64,000 nucleotides of DNA, taken from the NCBI RefSeq assembly GCF_004124235.1, contig NZ_CP032487.1:2232001-2296000 (forward strand), in the 5' to 3' direction. Below the pieces are notes generated by a model that was given only the letters and a program-made list of their open reading frames with translations, was not told the DNA's origin and did no database searches. Each line of letters begins with the position of its first letter. Within the stretch, counting starts at the first letter, position 1. The position numbers were made by a program, and so were the translations under genes. Below are positions 26,408 to 36,023 of the stretch, one piece after another. The stretch is from Yersinia hibernica (lineage in GTDB: Bacteria > Pseudomonadota > Gammaproteobacteria > Enterobacterales > Enterobacteriaceae).

Positions 26408-27122
26408 TAGGATTAATGCCCTGCCCTGGCAACCTTGGTCACTGAATGATTTTGCCAGCCAATCTGAGCCGAGCGCTGCCACAGTGCCGCCGGATATCAG
26501 TGTGTTATTTACTGATGAGCCAGGCGTGCAGCCAGAACCAACGGAGGGGGATGAACAACAGGCGCTGATGAATCTGCAACTCGAAGCCGAGAAACAAGGC
26601 CGCCAGCAAGGATTTGCCAAAGGGTTGCAAGAAGGTCTGGATAAAGGTTACCAAACCGGTTTAGAAGAGGGGCATCAGCAGGCACTGGCCGATGCTGAAA
26701 AACAGTTGGCCCCGATCACCGCACACTGGCAAAGCCTGGTCGATGATTTTCAGCACACCCTTGATGCGCTCGACAGTGTGATTGCTTCAAGGTTAATGCA
26801 AATGGCATTGGCGGCAGCAAAACAAATTTTGGGGCAACCGGCAATTTGCGATGGCACTGCGCTGCTGACCCAAATCCAGCAAATGATTCAGCAAGAGCCG
26901 ATGTTTGCCGGTAAACCGCAATTGCGCGTGAATCCGAATGATTTAGCCGTGGTTGAACAGCGCCTGGGTTCGACCTTGAGTTTGCACGGCTGGCGCTTAC
27001 TGGGCGATAGCCAAATTCATCCCGGTGGTTGCAAAGTCAGTGCTGAAGAGGGCGACCTGGATGCCAGCCTAGCGACGCGCTGGCATGAATTGTGCCGTCT
27101 GGCAGCTCCGGGAGAATTATGA
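26400..27122 (+). CDS. fliH: Flagellar export ATPase regulator FliH
   Basis: Peripheral stalk-like protein that dimerises, holds the ATPase FliI and brings it to the export gate. It is 240 residues. The N-terminal [11 protein letters not shown] carries the Trp residues that bind FlhA and FliN. A GxxxG-rich helix follows ([20 protein letters not shown] and continuing), then a C-terminal domain that binds FliI. Start and stop overlap fliG and fliI. Confidence 0.96.
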   Translation: MSDRINALPWQPWSLNDFASQSEPSAATVPPDISVLFTDEPGVQPEPTEGDEQQALMNLQLEAEKQGRQQGFAKGLQEGLDKGYQTGLEEGHQQALADAEKQLAPITAHWQSLVDDFQHTLDALDSVIASRLMQMALAAAKQILGQPAICDGTALLTQIQQMIQQEPMFAGKPQLRVNPNDLAVVEQRLGSTLSLHGWRLLGDSQIHPGGCKVSAEEGDLDASLATRWHELCRLAAPGEL

Positions 27123-28486
27123 TGACCGCCCGCCTTGGCCGCTGGCTCACCTCTTTAGATAAGTTCGAAGAGCGCATTAGCCAATCAACCACCATCCGCC
27201 GCTATGGGCGGTTGACGCGCGCCACGGGCTTGGTCTTGGAAGCCACTGGCCTGCAATTACCCCTCGGTGCAACCTGCTTGATTGAACGCCATGATAATGG
27301 CGAGGTGCAAGAAGTTGAGAGCGAAGTGGTCGGCTTTAACGGCCAGCGCCTGTTCCTGATGCCACTGGAAGAGGTGGAGGGCATTGTGCCCGGCGCGCGC
27401 GTTTATGCTCGCATCACCACCGGCGGTGCTTCCGCCAGCAAACAATTGCCACTTGGCCCAGAATTACTCGGCCGGGTATTGGACGGCAGCGCCAAGCCCC
27501 TTGATGGTTTACCCGCACCGGAAACCGGCTACCGGGCCCCACTGATAACCCCGCCCATCAACCCATTACAACGCACTGCGATTGAGCAGGTGTTGGATGT
27601 CGGCGTGCGCACCATTAATGCTCTGCTGACCGTAGGCCGTGGGCAGCGTATGGGGCTGTTCGCCGGCTCTGGCGTGGGGAAAAGTGTGTTATTGGGCATG
27701 ATGGCCCGTTACACCCAGGCTGATGTGATTGTCGTCGGGCTAATTGGTGAACGTGGCCGTGAAGTCAAAGATTTTATCGAGAATATTTTAGGTGCCGAAG
27801 GGCGCGCCCGCTCGGTGGTCATCGCCGCCCCTGCTGACGTGTCGCCGCTTTTGCGTATGCAGGGCGCGGCTTATGCCACGCGAATTGCGGAAGATTTCCG
27901 TGACCGCGGTCAGCATGTGTTGCTGATAATGGACTCCCTGACCCGCTATGCCATGGCGCAACGTGAGATAGCGCTGGCCATCGGCGAGCCGCCGGCGACC
28001 AAAGGGTATCCACCGTCGGTGTTCGCCAAATTACCGGCGCTGGTGGAGCGAGCGGGTAACGGTGTTTCCGGTGGCGGCTCAATTACCGCATTTTATACGG
28101 TACTGACTGAGGGTGATGACCAGCAAGACCCCATTGCCGACTCGGCTCGCGCCATTCTCGATGGGCACGTGGTGCTATCACGCCGTCTGGCTGAATCTGG
28201 CCACTATCCTGCCATTGATATTGAAGCGTCTATCAGCCGGGCGATGACCTCGCTGATAGATGAAAACCACTACAGTAAAGTTCGCCAATTTAAACAGCTA
28301 CTTGCCAGTTTCCAACGCAACCGCGATTTGGTTAGCGTCGGTGCTTATGCCGCCGGCAGTGACCCCTTACTGGATAAGGCCATTGCGTTATATCCGCAAA
28401 TGGAAATCTTTTTGCAGCAAGGCATGTTTGAACGCAGCAGTTACGCAGATGCCTGCCAGCATCTGAAAAGCCTGTTTCCGGGGTAA
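27119..28486 (+). CDS. fliI: Flagellum-specific ATPase FliI
   Basis: Hexameric ATPase of the flagellar type III export apparatus, related to the F1 beta subunit. It is 455 residues. Walker A is AGSGVGKS, Walker B follows as [17 protein letters not shown], and the [20 protein letters not shown] block is typical of T3SS ATPases. Two adjacent ATG codons (27119 and 27122) are possible; GGAG lies four and seven bases upstream respectively, and the first overlaps the fliH stop codon. An in-frame extension further upstream does not match the family. Confidence 0.97.
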   Translation: MMTARLGRWLTSLDKFEERISQSTTIRRYGRLTRATGLVLEATGLQLPLGATCLIERHDNGEVQEVESEVVGFNGQRLFLMPLEEVEGIVPGARVYARITTGGASASKQLPLGPELLGRVLDGSAKPLDGLPAPETGYRAPLITPPINPLQRTAIEQVLDVGVRTINALLTVGRGQRMGLFAGSGVGKSVLLGMMARYTQADVIVVGLIGERGREVKDFIENILGAEGRARSVVIAAPADVSPLLRMQGAAYATRIAEDFRDRGQHVLLIMDSLTRYAMAQREIALAIGEPPATKGYPPSVFAKLPALVERAGNGVSGGGSITAFYTVLTEGDDQQDPIADSARAILDGHVVLSRRLAESGHYPAIDIEASISRAMTSLIDENHYSKVRQFKQLLASFQRNRDLVSVGAYAAGSDPLLDKAIALYPQMEIFLQQGMFERSSYADACQHLKSLFPG

Positions 28487-28573
28487 TCAGCCGTTATCTG
28501 GCTGGGTATAGCAGAACTCAGATGATGCCGACTCGACGACATGGCGGCCATCTTGTTATCAATGAGGAATACG

Positions 28574-29020
28574 ATGAAAAGTCAGTCACCTCTCGTCACC
28601 CTGCGCGACTTGGCCCAAAAGGCAGTCGAACAGGCAAGTACCCAGTTGGGGCAGGTGCGCTTGTCCTATCAGAATGCTGAACAGCAACTCAGCATGTTGC
28701 TGTCCTATCAGGATGAATACCGGGTGCGGCTGAATGACACACTGAGTAACGGCATGGCCTCGTCGAGTTGGCAAAATTATCAGCAATTTATTCAAACCTT
28801 AGAGCAAGCCATTGAACAGCACCGAAATCAGTTGGCACAGTGGAATGTCAAAGTTGAGCAAGCTGTACAGCATTGGCAGGAAAAGCAACAGCGGTTAAAT
28901 GCATTTGAAACGTTGCAAGAGCGGGCTGAAACCACGGCGCGTCTGCAAGAAAACCGCTTGGATCAAAAATTGATGGATGAGTTCGCCCAGCGCGCCTCAC
29001 AAAGGAGTCTAAATTCATGA
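28574..29020 (+). CDS. fliJ: Flagellar export chaperone escort FliJ
   Basis: Coiled-coil protein that fits into the FliI ring, links it to FlhA and recycles chaperones. It is 148 residues and almost entirely helical, with [20 protein letters not shown] and the C-terminal [16 protein letters not shown] matching E. coli FliJ. I chose the ATG at 28574 (MKSQSPL) because AGGAA lies four bases upstream and E. coli FliJ has the same length; the open frame runs 11 codons further upstream. The stop overlaps the fliK start. Confidence 0.93.
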   Translation: MKSQSPLVTLRDLAQKAVEQASTQLGQVRLSYQNAEQQLSMLLSYQDEYRVRLNDTLSNGMASSSWQNYQQFIQTLEQAIEQHRNQLAQWNVKVEQAVQHWQEKQQRLNAFETLQERAETTARLQENRLDQKLMDEFAQRASQRSLNS

Positions 29021-30372
29021 ATCTGTCTCTATTGCCTGCTGTTGCAACCGCCGGTGAAGCTGAAGGCGCAGCAGCATCCTCGTCGATTGCGGCGCTGTTT
29101 ACCGACGCAGGGCTGCCAGCTGATTTCGCCAAACTCTTGGGCGATCAACTGGGGAAAGAACTCACGGCCATGGATGCATCAACCCTGAAATCATCTTTGG
29201 CTGTGACGAGCGACCTCACGGCCGATGTTGATAGCGGTAAATCTGCCACCGGTAATAGCAAGTTGAATCAGCTGTTGGCTGCATTAGGGGATATCAGCGC
29301 CACACTGCCGGCCGGTTTAACTCATGCGGGGCAAACCGGTGATGCCGCAGGTATCAAAAAAACCACAGTGAATGATGACAGCCAACTGGACAGTTCCACG
29401 GATAAAACTGCCCCCACCGCATGGCAAACATTACTGGCAATGCTACCGCATCAGGTGGCTAATACTCTGGCTAGCGCCAATAATGGGCAAAAGACTCCGT
29501 TGGCGCAGGGCAAAGGCCTGACTGACACGACAAGCGCCCGACAAGATATTGCCACTCTCAACAGCCTCACTTCGCAAGATAAAGGTTTAGCTGCGCTGAT
29601 TGGCGGCACCGTTGGCAGTGCAAAGAGTGATAAAACGGCGACCCGTGCTGACGCGCTTCCAGGCACCGCCACGAAAAGCAAAACCACTGGACAAGATAAG
29701 CTGGCACTGTCGAGCGCGAAAGAGACCGACAGCAGCGCCCTCAGTGCCAAAGTCGCGCCACTCGCGGCCAGCGCGGAGACCACACTGACAGCCGCAGCGG
29801 CGGATAAAACGCAGCTTAACTCTGGAACCGTGGCCCCCTCTTTGCCCCCAGTTTCCAGCCCGACCTTATCAACAACGATCAGCGCTCATTTCAGTGCCCC
29901 CGTCAGTGGCTATCTCAGTGCTCAATTGGGCAGTCAGGAATGGCAACAATCTCTGGGGCAACAAATGATTATGTTCAGCCGCAATGGCCAGCAAAACGCC
30001 GAGTTGCGGCTCAACCCCCAGGAATTGGGTGCCTTGCAGATTAGCCTGAAGATAGAAGATAACCAGGCGCAATTGCACTTTGCATCGGCCCATAGCCAAG
30101 TTCGGGCGGCGATTGAAGCTGCCATGCCAAGCTTGCGTACCGCTCTGGCTGAAAGTGGTATTGAGCTAGGCCAAAGTAGTGTTGGTAGTGAAGGCCAATG
30201 GCAGCAAGCGCAGCAACAGAGCCAGCAAAATCAGCAAGATTTCGCCTCTCGCGGCCAGTCGGGATACAGTGAAATCGCCGCAGGAGATGAAAGAGTTAAC
30301 ACGCCACTAGTCACGCCGGCTTCATTGCAAGCACTGGCTAACGGCAATGGCGGCGTTGATATTTTCGCCTAA
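29017..30372 (+). CDS. fliK: Flagellar hook-length control protein FliK
   Basis: Secreted ruler that measures hook length and switches FlhB specificity to filament substrates. It is 451 residues. A long Ala/Thr/Ser/Lys-rich low-complexity middle (about residues 70-290) is followed by the conserved C-terminal switch domain, with [19 protein letters not shown] and [21 protein letters not shown] Gln-rich tail is also typical. It overlaps fliJ by four bases. It is longer than E. coli FliK (375), which would predict a longer ruler, though length scaling here is inference. Confidence 0.94.
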   Translation: MNLSLLPAVATAGEAEGAAASSSIAALFTDAGLPADFAKLLGDQLGKELTAMDASTLKSSLAVTSDLTADVDSGKSATGNSKLNQLLAALGDISATLPAGLTHAGQTGDAAGIKKTTVNDDSQLDSSTDKTAPTAWQTLLAMLPHQVANTLASANNGQKTPLAQGKGLTDTTSARQDIATLNSLTSQDKGLAALIGGTVGSAKSDKTATRADALPGTATKSKTTGQDKLALSSAKETDSSALSAKVAPLAASAETTLTAAAADKTQLNSGTVAPSLPPVSSPTLSTTISAHFSAPVSGYLSAQLGSQEWQQSLGQQMIMFSRNGQQNAELRLNPQELGALQISLKIEDNQAQLHFASAHSQVRAAIEAAMPSLRTALAESGIELGQSSVGSEGQWQQAQQQSQQNQQDFASRGQSGYSEIAAGDERVNTPLVTPASLQALANGNGGVDIFA

Positions 30373-30402
30373 AGTGGCGGTTAATTTCGCCAAACGGTGA
30401 CA

Positions 30403-30426
30403 AACGGGCAAGTTAGGCCGTTTTTC
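30403..30426 (+). terminator. Possible terminator between fliK and fliL
   Basis: A short hairpin (AACGG...CCGTT with partial G-C pairing in the loop flank) followed by TTTTTC, 31 bp after fliK. The stem is weak, but the position fits the known separation of the fliF and fliL operons. Confidence 0.4.
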
Positions 30427-30562
30427 TCCACCTATTCTGCCTATTGGGATTAAGGATACGCGGGATAATCATCAGTAATAATTCGGATAGCTTGGGGTCA
30501 GTTGCTCCAAGCTATTATCGTGATTCACCGGTTTGATACCGAAACAGGAATTTGCCTTCTCC

Positions 30563-31033
30563 ATGTCTCAAAATACCTTCCCGGCCAAGCGTAAGAGTTC
30601 GATCTGGGTGATCCTGCTGGTGCTGATTGCTGTGGCAGCCACTGCGGGTGGTGGTTACAGCTGGTGGATACTCAATAAGAGTAAGCCGACCACTGCGAAA
30701 GCCGTTCCCGTGATCCCGGTGTTCATGCCACTGGAGACCTTCACGGTCAACCTGATTACGCCAGATAATAATCTGGATCGTGTGCTTTATATCGGATTAA
30801 CGTTAAGACTCCCCGACGACAGCACGCGCGCTAAGCTCAATGACTATCTACCGGAAGTTCGTAGCCGCTTGCTGTTACTGCTCTCCCGTCAGTCTGCTGA
30901 TAGCCTTGCTAATGAAGAGGGCAAACAGCGGTTAGTGGGTGAAATTAAAAACGTTCTTAGCCCGCCTATGGTTAAAGGTCAACCTAATCAGGTAGTCAGC
31001 GATGTGCTGTTTACCGCATTTATATTGCGATAA
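30563..31033 (+). CDS. fliL: Flagellar basal body-associated protein FliL
   Basis: Single-pass inner-membrane protein that surrounds and supports the stator. It is 156 residues with one N-terminal membrane segment (about residues 13-35) and a periplasmic domain with [31 protein letters not shown] and the C-terminal [13 protein letters not shown] of the family. I chose the ATG at 30563; an upstream TTG adds ten residues with no family match. First gene of the fliLMNOPQR operon. Confidence 0.94.
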   Translation: MSQNTFPAKRKSSIWVILLVLIAVAATAGGGYSWWILNKSKPTTAKAVPVIPVFMPLETFTVNLITPDNNLDRVLYIGLTLRLPDDSTRAKLNDYLPEVRSRLLLLLSRQSADSLANEEGKQRLVGEIKNVLSPPMVKGQPNQVVSDVLFTAFILR

Positions 31034-31038
31034 TCATT

Positions 31039-32043
31039 ATGGGCGATAGTATTCTTTCACAAGCAGAGATTGACGCACTGTTAAACGGTGACAGCGGGGG
31101 CGATGAGCCAGAAGCTGTTACCGGCAATGAAACAGACGTCAAACCTTATGATCCGACGACTCAGCGACGTGTGGTGCGCGAACGCCTGCATGCGCTGGAG
31201 ATAATCAATGAGCGGTTCGCCCGTCAGTTCCGCATGGGGTTGTTTAACCTGTTGCGCCGCAGCCCTGACATTACGGTCGGCCCGATAAAAATACAGCCAT
31301 ATCATGATTTTGCACGCAACTTGCCGGTACCGACCAACCTCAATCTGATCCATTTAAAACCGCTGCGCGGCACGGCGCTATTCGTGTTCGCCCCCAGTTT
31401 GGTGTTTATCGCCGTTGATAACTTATTTGGTGGTGATGGCCGCTTCCCGACGAAAGTGGAAGGCCGTGAGTTTACCCACACCGAACAACGAGTGATTAAC
31501 CGGATGTTGCGCTTGGCACTGGATGCCTACCGCGATGCTTGGGCGCCTATCTATAAAATAGATGTGGAATATGTCCGCTCTGAAATACAGGTGAAATTTA
31601 CCAATATCACCACCTCCCCTAACGATATCGTGGTCACGACACCTTTCCATGTAGAAATCGGTGCGTTGAGTGGTGAATTTAACATCTGTATTCCGTTTGC
31701 CATGATTGAGCCACTGCGCGAGCTGCTGACCAATCCACCACTGGAAAACTCCCGTCAGGAAGACAGTCATTGGCGTGAAACACTGGTCAAGCAAGTTCAG
31801 CATTCTGAGTTGGAATTAGTCGCTAATTTCGTTGATATCCCACTAAGATTGTCGCAGATACTCAAGCTGCAACCGGGGGATGTCTTACCGATAGATAAAC
31901 CGGACCGACTGATTGCTCATGTCGACGGCGTACCGGTACTGACCAGTCAGTACGGCACATTAAACGGGCAATATGCCCTACGTGTTGAACATTTGATTAA
32001 CCCTATTTTGAATGCTCTGAATGAGGAACAGCCCAATGAGTGA
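31039..32043 (+). CDS. fliM: Flagellar motor switch protein FliM
   Basis: C-ring protein that binds CheY-P at its N-terminus and relays the signal to FliG. It is 334 residues. The N-terminal SILSQAEIDALLNGD is the CheY-P-binding helix. The middle domain contains the GGXG-type loop in DNLFGGDGRFPTK, and the C-terminal SpoA domain pairs with FliN. It lies five bases after fliL and its end overlaps fliN by eight bases. Confidence 0.98.
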   Translation: MGDSILSQAEIDALLNGDSGGDEPEAVTGNETDVKPYDPTTQRRVVRERLHALEIINERFARQFRMGLFNLLRRSPDITVGPIKIQPYHDFARNLPVPTNLNLIHLKPLRGTALFVFAPSLVFIAVDNLFGGDGRFPTKVEGREFTHTEQRVINRMLRLALDAYRDAWAPIYKIDVEYVRSEIQVKFTNITTSPNDIVVTTPFHVEIGALSGEFNICIPFAMIEPLRELLTNPPLENSRQEDSHWRETLVKQVQHSELELVANFVDIPLRLSQILKLQPGDVLPIDKPDRLIAHVDGVPVLTSQYGTLNGQYALRVEHLINPILNALNEEQPNE

Positions 32044-32452
32044 CCCTAAGCTTCCGTCTGATGATGGAAAGGAATCCGTGGATGACCTGTGGGCTGATGC
32101 GTTTAATGAGCAGCAAGCAGCGGATAAGCCCGCCGCCACCACCGAAGGTGTATTTAAATCACTGGAAGCACCAGACGCACTGGGTAACCTGCAAGATATC
32201 GACTTGATTCTTGATATCCCGGTAAAACTGACCGTTGAACTGGGCCGCACCAAAATGACCATCAAAGAATTGCTGCGCTTGTCCCAAGGCTCGGTGGTTT
32301 CCCTCGATGGCTTGGCGGGTGAACCTTTGGATATTCTGATTAACGGTTATCTGATTGCCCAAGGTGAAGTGGTGGTGGTCGCGGATAAATACGGCGTGCG
32401 CATCACTGACATTATTACCCCGTCTGAACGCATGCGTCGCCTGAGCCGCTAA
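32036..32452 (+). CDS. fliN: Flagellar motor switch protein FliN
   Basis: Lower C-ring component that forms rings with FliM and docks FliH. It is 138 residues (137 in E. coli). The C-terminal SpoA domain reads DLILDIPVKLTVELGRTKMT through LNEPLDILVNG-type sequence (here GEPLDILINGYLIAQGEVVV). The ATG at 32036 lies inside the end of fliM, with GAGGA nine bases upstream. The stop overlaps fliO. Confidence 0.97.
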   Translation: MSDPKLPSDDGKESVDDLWADAFNEQQAADKPAATTEGVFKSLEAPDALGNLQDIDLILDIPVKLTVELGRTKMTIKELLRLSQGSVVSLDGLAGEPLDILINGYLIAQGEVVVVADKYGVRITDIITPSERMRRLSR

Positions 32453-32970
32453 TGATGGCAACTGCATCTACTGACAGCACACCGGCGGCCGATGCTGCGC
32501 TGACCATCAGCCCTCAGGTGAGTGCGGTGCAAGCGCCCGTGACGGGGTTTGCGGCCAGTCACCCGGGGGCCACTTTGCAATCGGCGGCTCCAGCGCTGCC
32601 CGCAGGCTCCGTATTAACCCAAGTCGGTAGTGTGCTCGGCGGCATTTTACTGCTGATCTTGTTCGCCGCCTGGTTGGTTCGTCGTTTAGGTTTTGCACCG
32701 CAGGCCCGCAACAATAAGTTATTGAATGTACGAGCCAGTTGCCAGGTTGGGCAGCGGGAGCGGGTGGTGATTGTTGAGGTGGATAACACTTGGCTGGTAT
32801 TGGGTGTTACCGCGCAACAAGTGACCCAACTCCAGACTCTGCCACGCCCAGCAGTTGACGAGACAAGCACTGATTTATCATCCGACCCTGCCAAACCGGC
32901 TGATTTTCGTCAGATACTGAATACCTATCTATTAAACAAGAAATCGAAACACCCGGAAAAATCGGCATGA
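32452..32970 (+). CDS. fliO: Flagellar export-gate assembly protein FliO
   Basis: Membrane scaffold that helps assemble the FliP ring. It is 172 residues, longer than E. coli FliO (121) because of an Ala/Thr/Pro-rich N-terminal stretch of about 50 residues. One membrane segment (about 55-80) is followed by [10 protein letters not shown] and the cytoplasmic block [21 protein letters not shown]. The start overlaps the fliN stop codon and the end overlaps fliP by four bases. Confidence 0.93.
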   Translation: MMATASTDSTPAADAALTISPQVSAVQAPVTGFAASHPGATLQSAAPALPAGSVLTQVGSVLGGILLLILFAAWLVRRLGFAPQARNNKLLNVRASCQVGQRERVVIVEVDNTWLVLGVTAQQVTQLQTLPRPAVDETSTDLSSDPAKPADFRQILNTYLLNKKSKHPEKSA

Positions 32971-33719
32971 TGTCTCTGCGTCCACTCATCAATAAAGCCC
33001 CGTTGCTGCTCCTCGCCCTGCTCTGTGCGCCAGCAGCATGGGCTCAATTGCCCGGTATTATTAGCCAACCGTTGGCGAATGGCGGGCAAAGTTGGTCTTT
33101 GCCGGTACAAACGCTGGTGTTTATCACCACACTGAGTTTCCTGCCAGCCGCCTTGCTCATGATGACCAGCTTTACCCGCATCATTATTGTGCTGGGCTTG
33201 CTGCGCAACGCGTTAGGGACACCCTCCGCCCCCCCGAATCAGGTGATGCTCGGTTTGGCGCTGTTTCTAACTTTTTTCATCATGTCGCCGGTGTTTGACA
33301 AAGTTTATCAAGATGCTTATCTGCCCTTTAGTCAGGACAAAATAAGTATGGAAGTGGCCATGGATAAAGGCTCGCAACCCCTGCGTGAGTTTATGTTACG
33401 CCAAACCCGTGAATCTGACTTAGCACTGTATGCCCGCTTAGCCAACCTGCCGCCATTGGAAGGGCCAGAAGTGGTGCCGATGCGCATTCTGTTACCGGCT
33501 TATGTTACCAGTGAGCTGAAAACCGCTTTCCAAATTGGTTTTACGGTGTTTATTCCATTTTTAATTATCGATTTGGTGGTAGCCAGTGTGCTGATGGCGC
33601 TGGGTATGATGATGGTTCCCCCCGCCAGTATCTCGCTGCCTTTTAAGTTAATGCTGTTTGTCTTGGTTGATGGCTGGCAGTTGCTACTGGGCTCTCTGGC
33701 ACAAAGCTTTTATAGCTGA
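32967..33719 (+). CDS. fliP: Flagellar export-gate protein FliP
   Basis: Core subunit (five copies) of the export gate. It is 250 residues. A cleavable signal peptide (ending near AAWAQ) is followed by hydrophobic segments. The family blocks [20 protein letters not shown], the periplasmic loop with [16 protein letters not shown] sequence, and the C-terminal [18 protein letters not shown] are all present. Confidence 0.97.
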   Translation: MMSLRPLINKAPLLLLALLCAPAAWAQLPGIISQPLANGGQSWSLPVQTLVFITTLSFLPAALLMMTSFTRIIIVLGLLRNALGTPSAPPNQVMLGLALFLTFFIMSPVFDKVYQDAYLPFSQDKISMEVAMDKGSQPLREFMLRQTRESDLALYARLANLPPLEGPEVVPMRILLPAYVTSELKTAFQIGFTVFIPFLIIDLVVASVLMALGMMMVPPASISLPFKLMLFVLVDGWQLLLGSLAQSFYS

Positions 33720-33731
33720 GGTAGATACATC

Positions 33732-34001
33732 ATGACACCCGAATCGGTAATGGCCCTTGGTGTTGAGGCAATGAAGATAGCCCTTGCACTGGCCGCGCCA
33801 TTGTTACTGGCGGCCTTGGTCAGTGGTTTGATTGTCAGCCTGCTGCAAGCGGCAACACAGATTAACGAAATGACACTGTCATTCATCCCCAAAATACTGG
33901 CGGTGTTCGCCACTTTGGTCATCGCTGGCCCGTGGATGTTAAGCCTGATCCTGGACTACATGCGCAATTTATTCACCAGCTTGCCGACGTTGATTGGTTA
34001 A
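33732..34001 (+). CDS. fliQ: Flagellar export-gate protein FliQ
   Basis: Small two-helix subunit (four copies) of the export gate. It is 89 residues, the usual length, with two hydrophobic hairpin helices around the [15 protein letters not shown] segment that is highly conserved in FliQ/SctS. It lies 12 bases after fliP and two before fliR. Confidence 0.97.
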   Translation: MTPESVMALGVEAMKIALALAAPLLLAALVSGLIVSLLQAATQINEMTLSFIPKILAVFATLVIAGPWMLSLILDYMRNLFTSLPTLIG

Positions 34002-34003
34002 GC

Positions 34004-34786
34004 ATGCTTTCTGTTGATACCACTCAACTTAGCGTCTGGGTCAGCCAGTATTTCTGGCCATTGATTCGCATTCTGGCACTGATAACCACCGCTCCGGTAT
34101 TAAGTGAAAAACAGATAAACCGCAAAGTTAAAGTCGGTTTAGCAGTATTAATTACCTTTCTCGTGGCCCCGTCCTTACCTCCCGTCAATATTCCGCTCGT
34201 CTCGACCGGTGCCCTGTGGGTTGCGGGCCAGCAGATATTGATTGGGGTCGCTATCGGTTTAACTATGCAGTTTGCTTTCGCTGCTATCCGCCTGTCTGGC
34301 GAAGTGATTGGTTTGCAAATGGGATTATCATTCGCCACCTTCTTTGACCCCTCTGGCGGGCCAAATATGCCGGTTCTTGCTCGGCTATTAAACTTGCTGG
34401 CGATGCTGCTATTTCTGACATTCGATGGTCATTTATGGCTAATCTCGTTACTGGCCGACAGTTTTCATACCTTGCCCATCCAGTTCGAGCCCCTTAATGG
34501 CAATGGTTTCCTGGCATTAACTCAGGCCGGCTCATTAATCTTTATGAATGGCCTGATGTTGGCATTGCCGCTGATTACTTTGCTACTCACTCTCAACATG
34601 GCACTGGGTATGCTTAACCGCATGACACCGCAACTTTCGGTGTTCGTTATCGGTTTCCCACTGACATTGACGGTTGGTATCATTTCTTTGGGACTGATCA
34701 TGCCGCTATTGGCGCCTTTTGCCGAGCACCTGTTTGGCGAATTGTTTGATAAGCTGGCTGGCGTCATCAGTGGCCTGGCAAGTTAA
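34004..34786 (+). CDS. fliR: Flagellar export-gate protein FliR
   Basis: Single-copy subunit that closes the FliP5Q4R1 gate and docks FlhB. It is 260 residues (261 in E. coli) with six to seven hydrophobic segments and the conserved [19 protein letters not shown] and [20 protein letters not shown] chose the ATG at 34004, two bases after the fliQ stop codon; the upstream in-frame extension lies within fliQ. Last gene of fliLMNOPQR. It converges on flgL, an arrangement unlike E. coli. Confidence 0.96.
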   Translation: MLSVDTTQLSVWVSQYFWPLIRILALITTAPVLSEKQINRKVKVGLAVLITFLVAPSLPPVNIPLVSTGALWVAGQQILIGVAIGLTMQFAFAAIRLSGEVIGLQMGLSFATFFDPSGGPNMPVLARLLNLLAMLLFLTFDGHLWLISLLADSFHTLPIQFEPLNGNGFLALTQAGSLIFMNGLMLALPLITLLLTLNMALGMLNRMTPQLSVFVIGFPLTLTVGIISLGLIMPLLAPFAEHLFGELFDKLAGVISGLAS

Positions 34787-34823
34787 TACCTCGGTACTGC
34801 TTGAGGATTGGCGGGTATCAGGT

Positions 34824-34871
34824 AAAAAAAGGTATGTCACCCCAAACCTTAGTGGGAAAAGGTGACACACC
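34824..34871 (-). terminator. Distal terminator of the flgKL transcript
   Basis: On the minus strand, GGTGTGTCACC and GGTGACATACC form an 11-bp stem with one mismatch and a 19-base loop, followed by a run of seven T. It backs up the terminator at 34870-34899. Confidence 0.65.
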
Positions 34872-34899
34872 AAAAAGTGTACCCGGTTTAAGTACACTT
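34870..34899 (-). terminator. Terminator of the flgKL transcript
   Basis: On the minus strand AAGTGTAC and GTACACTT pair perfectly (8 bp, 9-base loop) and are followed by TTTTTGG, 31 bp after the flgL stop codon. Confidence 0.8.
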
Positions 34900-34929
34900 A
34901 AGAGGGAACCTGCGGGCTGCCCCACAAGA

Positions 34930-35910
34930 TTATTTATTCAGTTGGAACAGAGACAAGCCCTGCATATTGGTGAATGTGGTGTAAGAAGCCTGTAATGCGG
35001 CCTGCTGCATGACATATGAAGAGATGGCGGCGTTCCAATCCACATCTTGTAAGTCACTCAAGCGCTGTTTGTTGATTAAAGTACGATCAGCGCCCTGACT
35101 ATCGAGGCTGTCTAACTCTTGTAACTGAGTCCCAATTTCGGCCTGCACTGACAACACATTATTCAGTGAATTAGCCATACCGCGAATCCCTTTATCCATA
35201 TCATCCGAAGCCTGCGCTTTCACATCATCAGTTGCGCCTTGCAAAGGGGTCTTCAATGAATTTAATACGGTATCAATGGTATTGAAGATATTGGCTTCAG
35301 AGGCCACCGGAGCGCCATTGATATCATCAGGTTCTGGTTTCGCATTACTGGTCAAGGCCATAAAAACACTGGAACCGGTATGCCCAACCGTCATCGTACG
35401 GTTAGTGTCGACCCGCTGCTCAATCGCCACATCGCCCCCAGTATAGGTCACTTGGCCGCTACTGCTGACGGTGAACGGAGGTTTATCACTTTGAAAACCT
35501 GCAAAAATATAGCGGCCATTACCATCAGTGGTGTTCGCCTGGTTGATCAGTTGGTCTTTTAAACCCTGTAACTGAGTGGCATAAGAAGCACGATCATCAT
35601 CACTTAAGATATCGCTTTTGGCACTGATAACTAGGCTTTGAATTGACTGAATGGTGGTGGTTGCCTGTTGCAGAACCGTGGTTTCTAATGACGAACTTTG
35701 GCGAGCATAGCTGCGGGCCAACGTGTATTGACCATTTTCGGCTTCAGATTGCGACACCATCACCGCTTGAGATGCCGCCATCGGGTCATCCGAGGGGTTA
35801 ATGACCCGTTTACCCGTCGAAAGTTGTTGCCCTGACTGCATCCAAAGCGATTGAGCATTCGTGATGCCCTGCATATTTTGCTGATACAGCATGCTGGTAC
35901 TTAAGCGCAC
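34930..35910 (-). CDS. flgL: Hook-filament junction protein FlgL (HAP3)
   Basis: Forms the distal junction ring between hook and filament. It is 326 residues with flagellin-like termini: N-terminal RLSTSMLYQQNMQGITNAQ and STGKRVINPSDDPMAASQA, C-terminal QQAALQASYTTFTNMQGLSLFQL. The start is a GTG at 35910, because AAAGGAAC lies about eight bases upstream and E. coli FlgL begins at the same place; an upstream TTG frame would remove that site. It is transcribed behind flgK and followed by two terminators. Confidence 0.95.
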   Translation of the reverse strand: MRLSTSMLYQQNMQGITNAQSLWMQSGQQLSTGKRVINPSDDPMAASQAVMVSQSEAENGQYTLARSYARQSSSLETTVLQQATTTIQSIQSLVISAKSDILSDDDRASYATQLQGLKDQLINQANTTDGNGRYIFAGFQSDKPPFTVSSSGQVTYTGGDVAIEQRVDTNRTMTVGHTGSSVFMALTSNAKPEPDDINGAPVASEANIFNTIDTVLNSLKTPLQGATDDVKAQASDDMDKGIRGMANSLNNVLSVQAEIGTQLQELDSLDSQGADRTLINKQRLSDLQDVDWNAAISSYVMQQAALQASYTTFTNMQGLSLFQLNK

Positions 35911-36023
35911 GATGTCAGTTCCTTTTAGCAACAGTTTAGTCAGTCAATGCACATTAGCGGCAATACTGACTAAACCTAGAATGAGATAAGCAGCGGCACC
36001 GAGACCTGACCGCTGACCAAAAC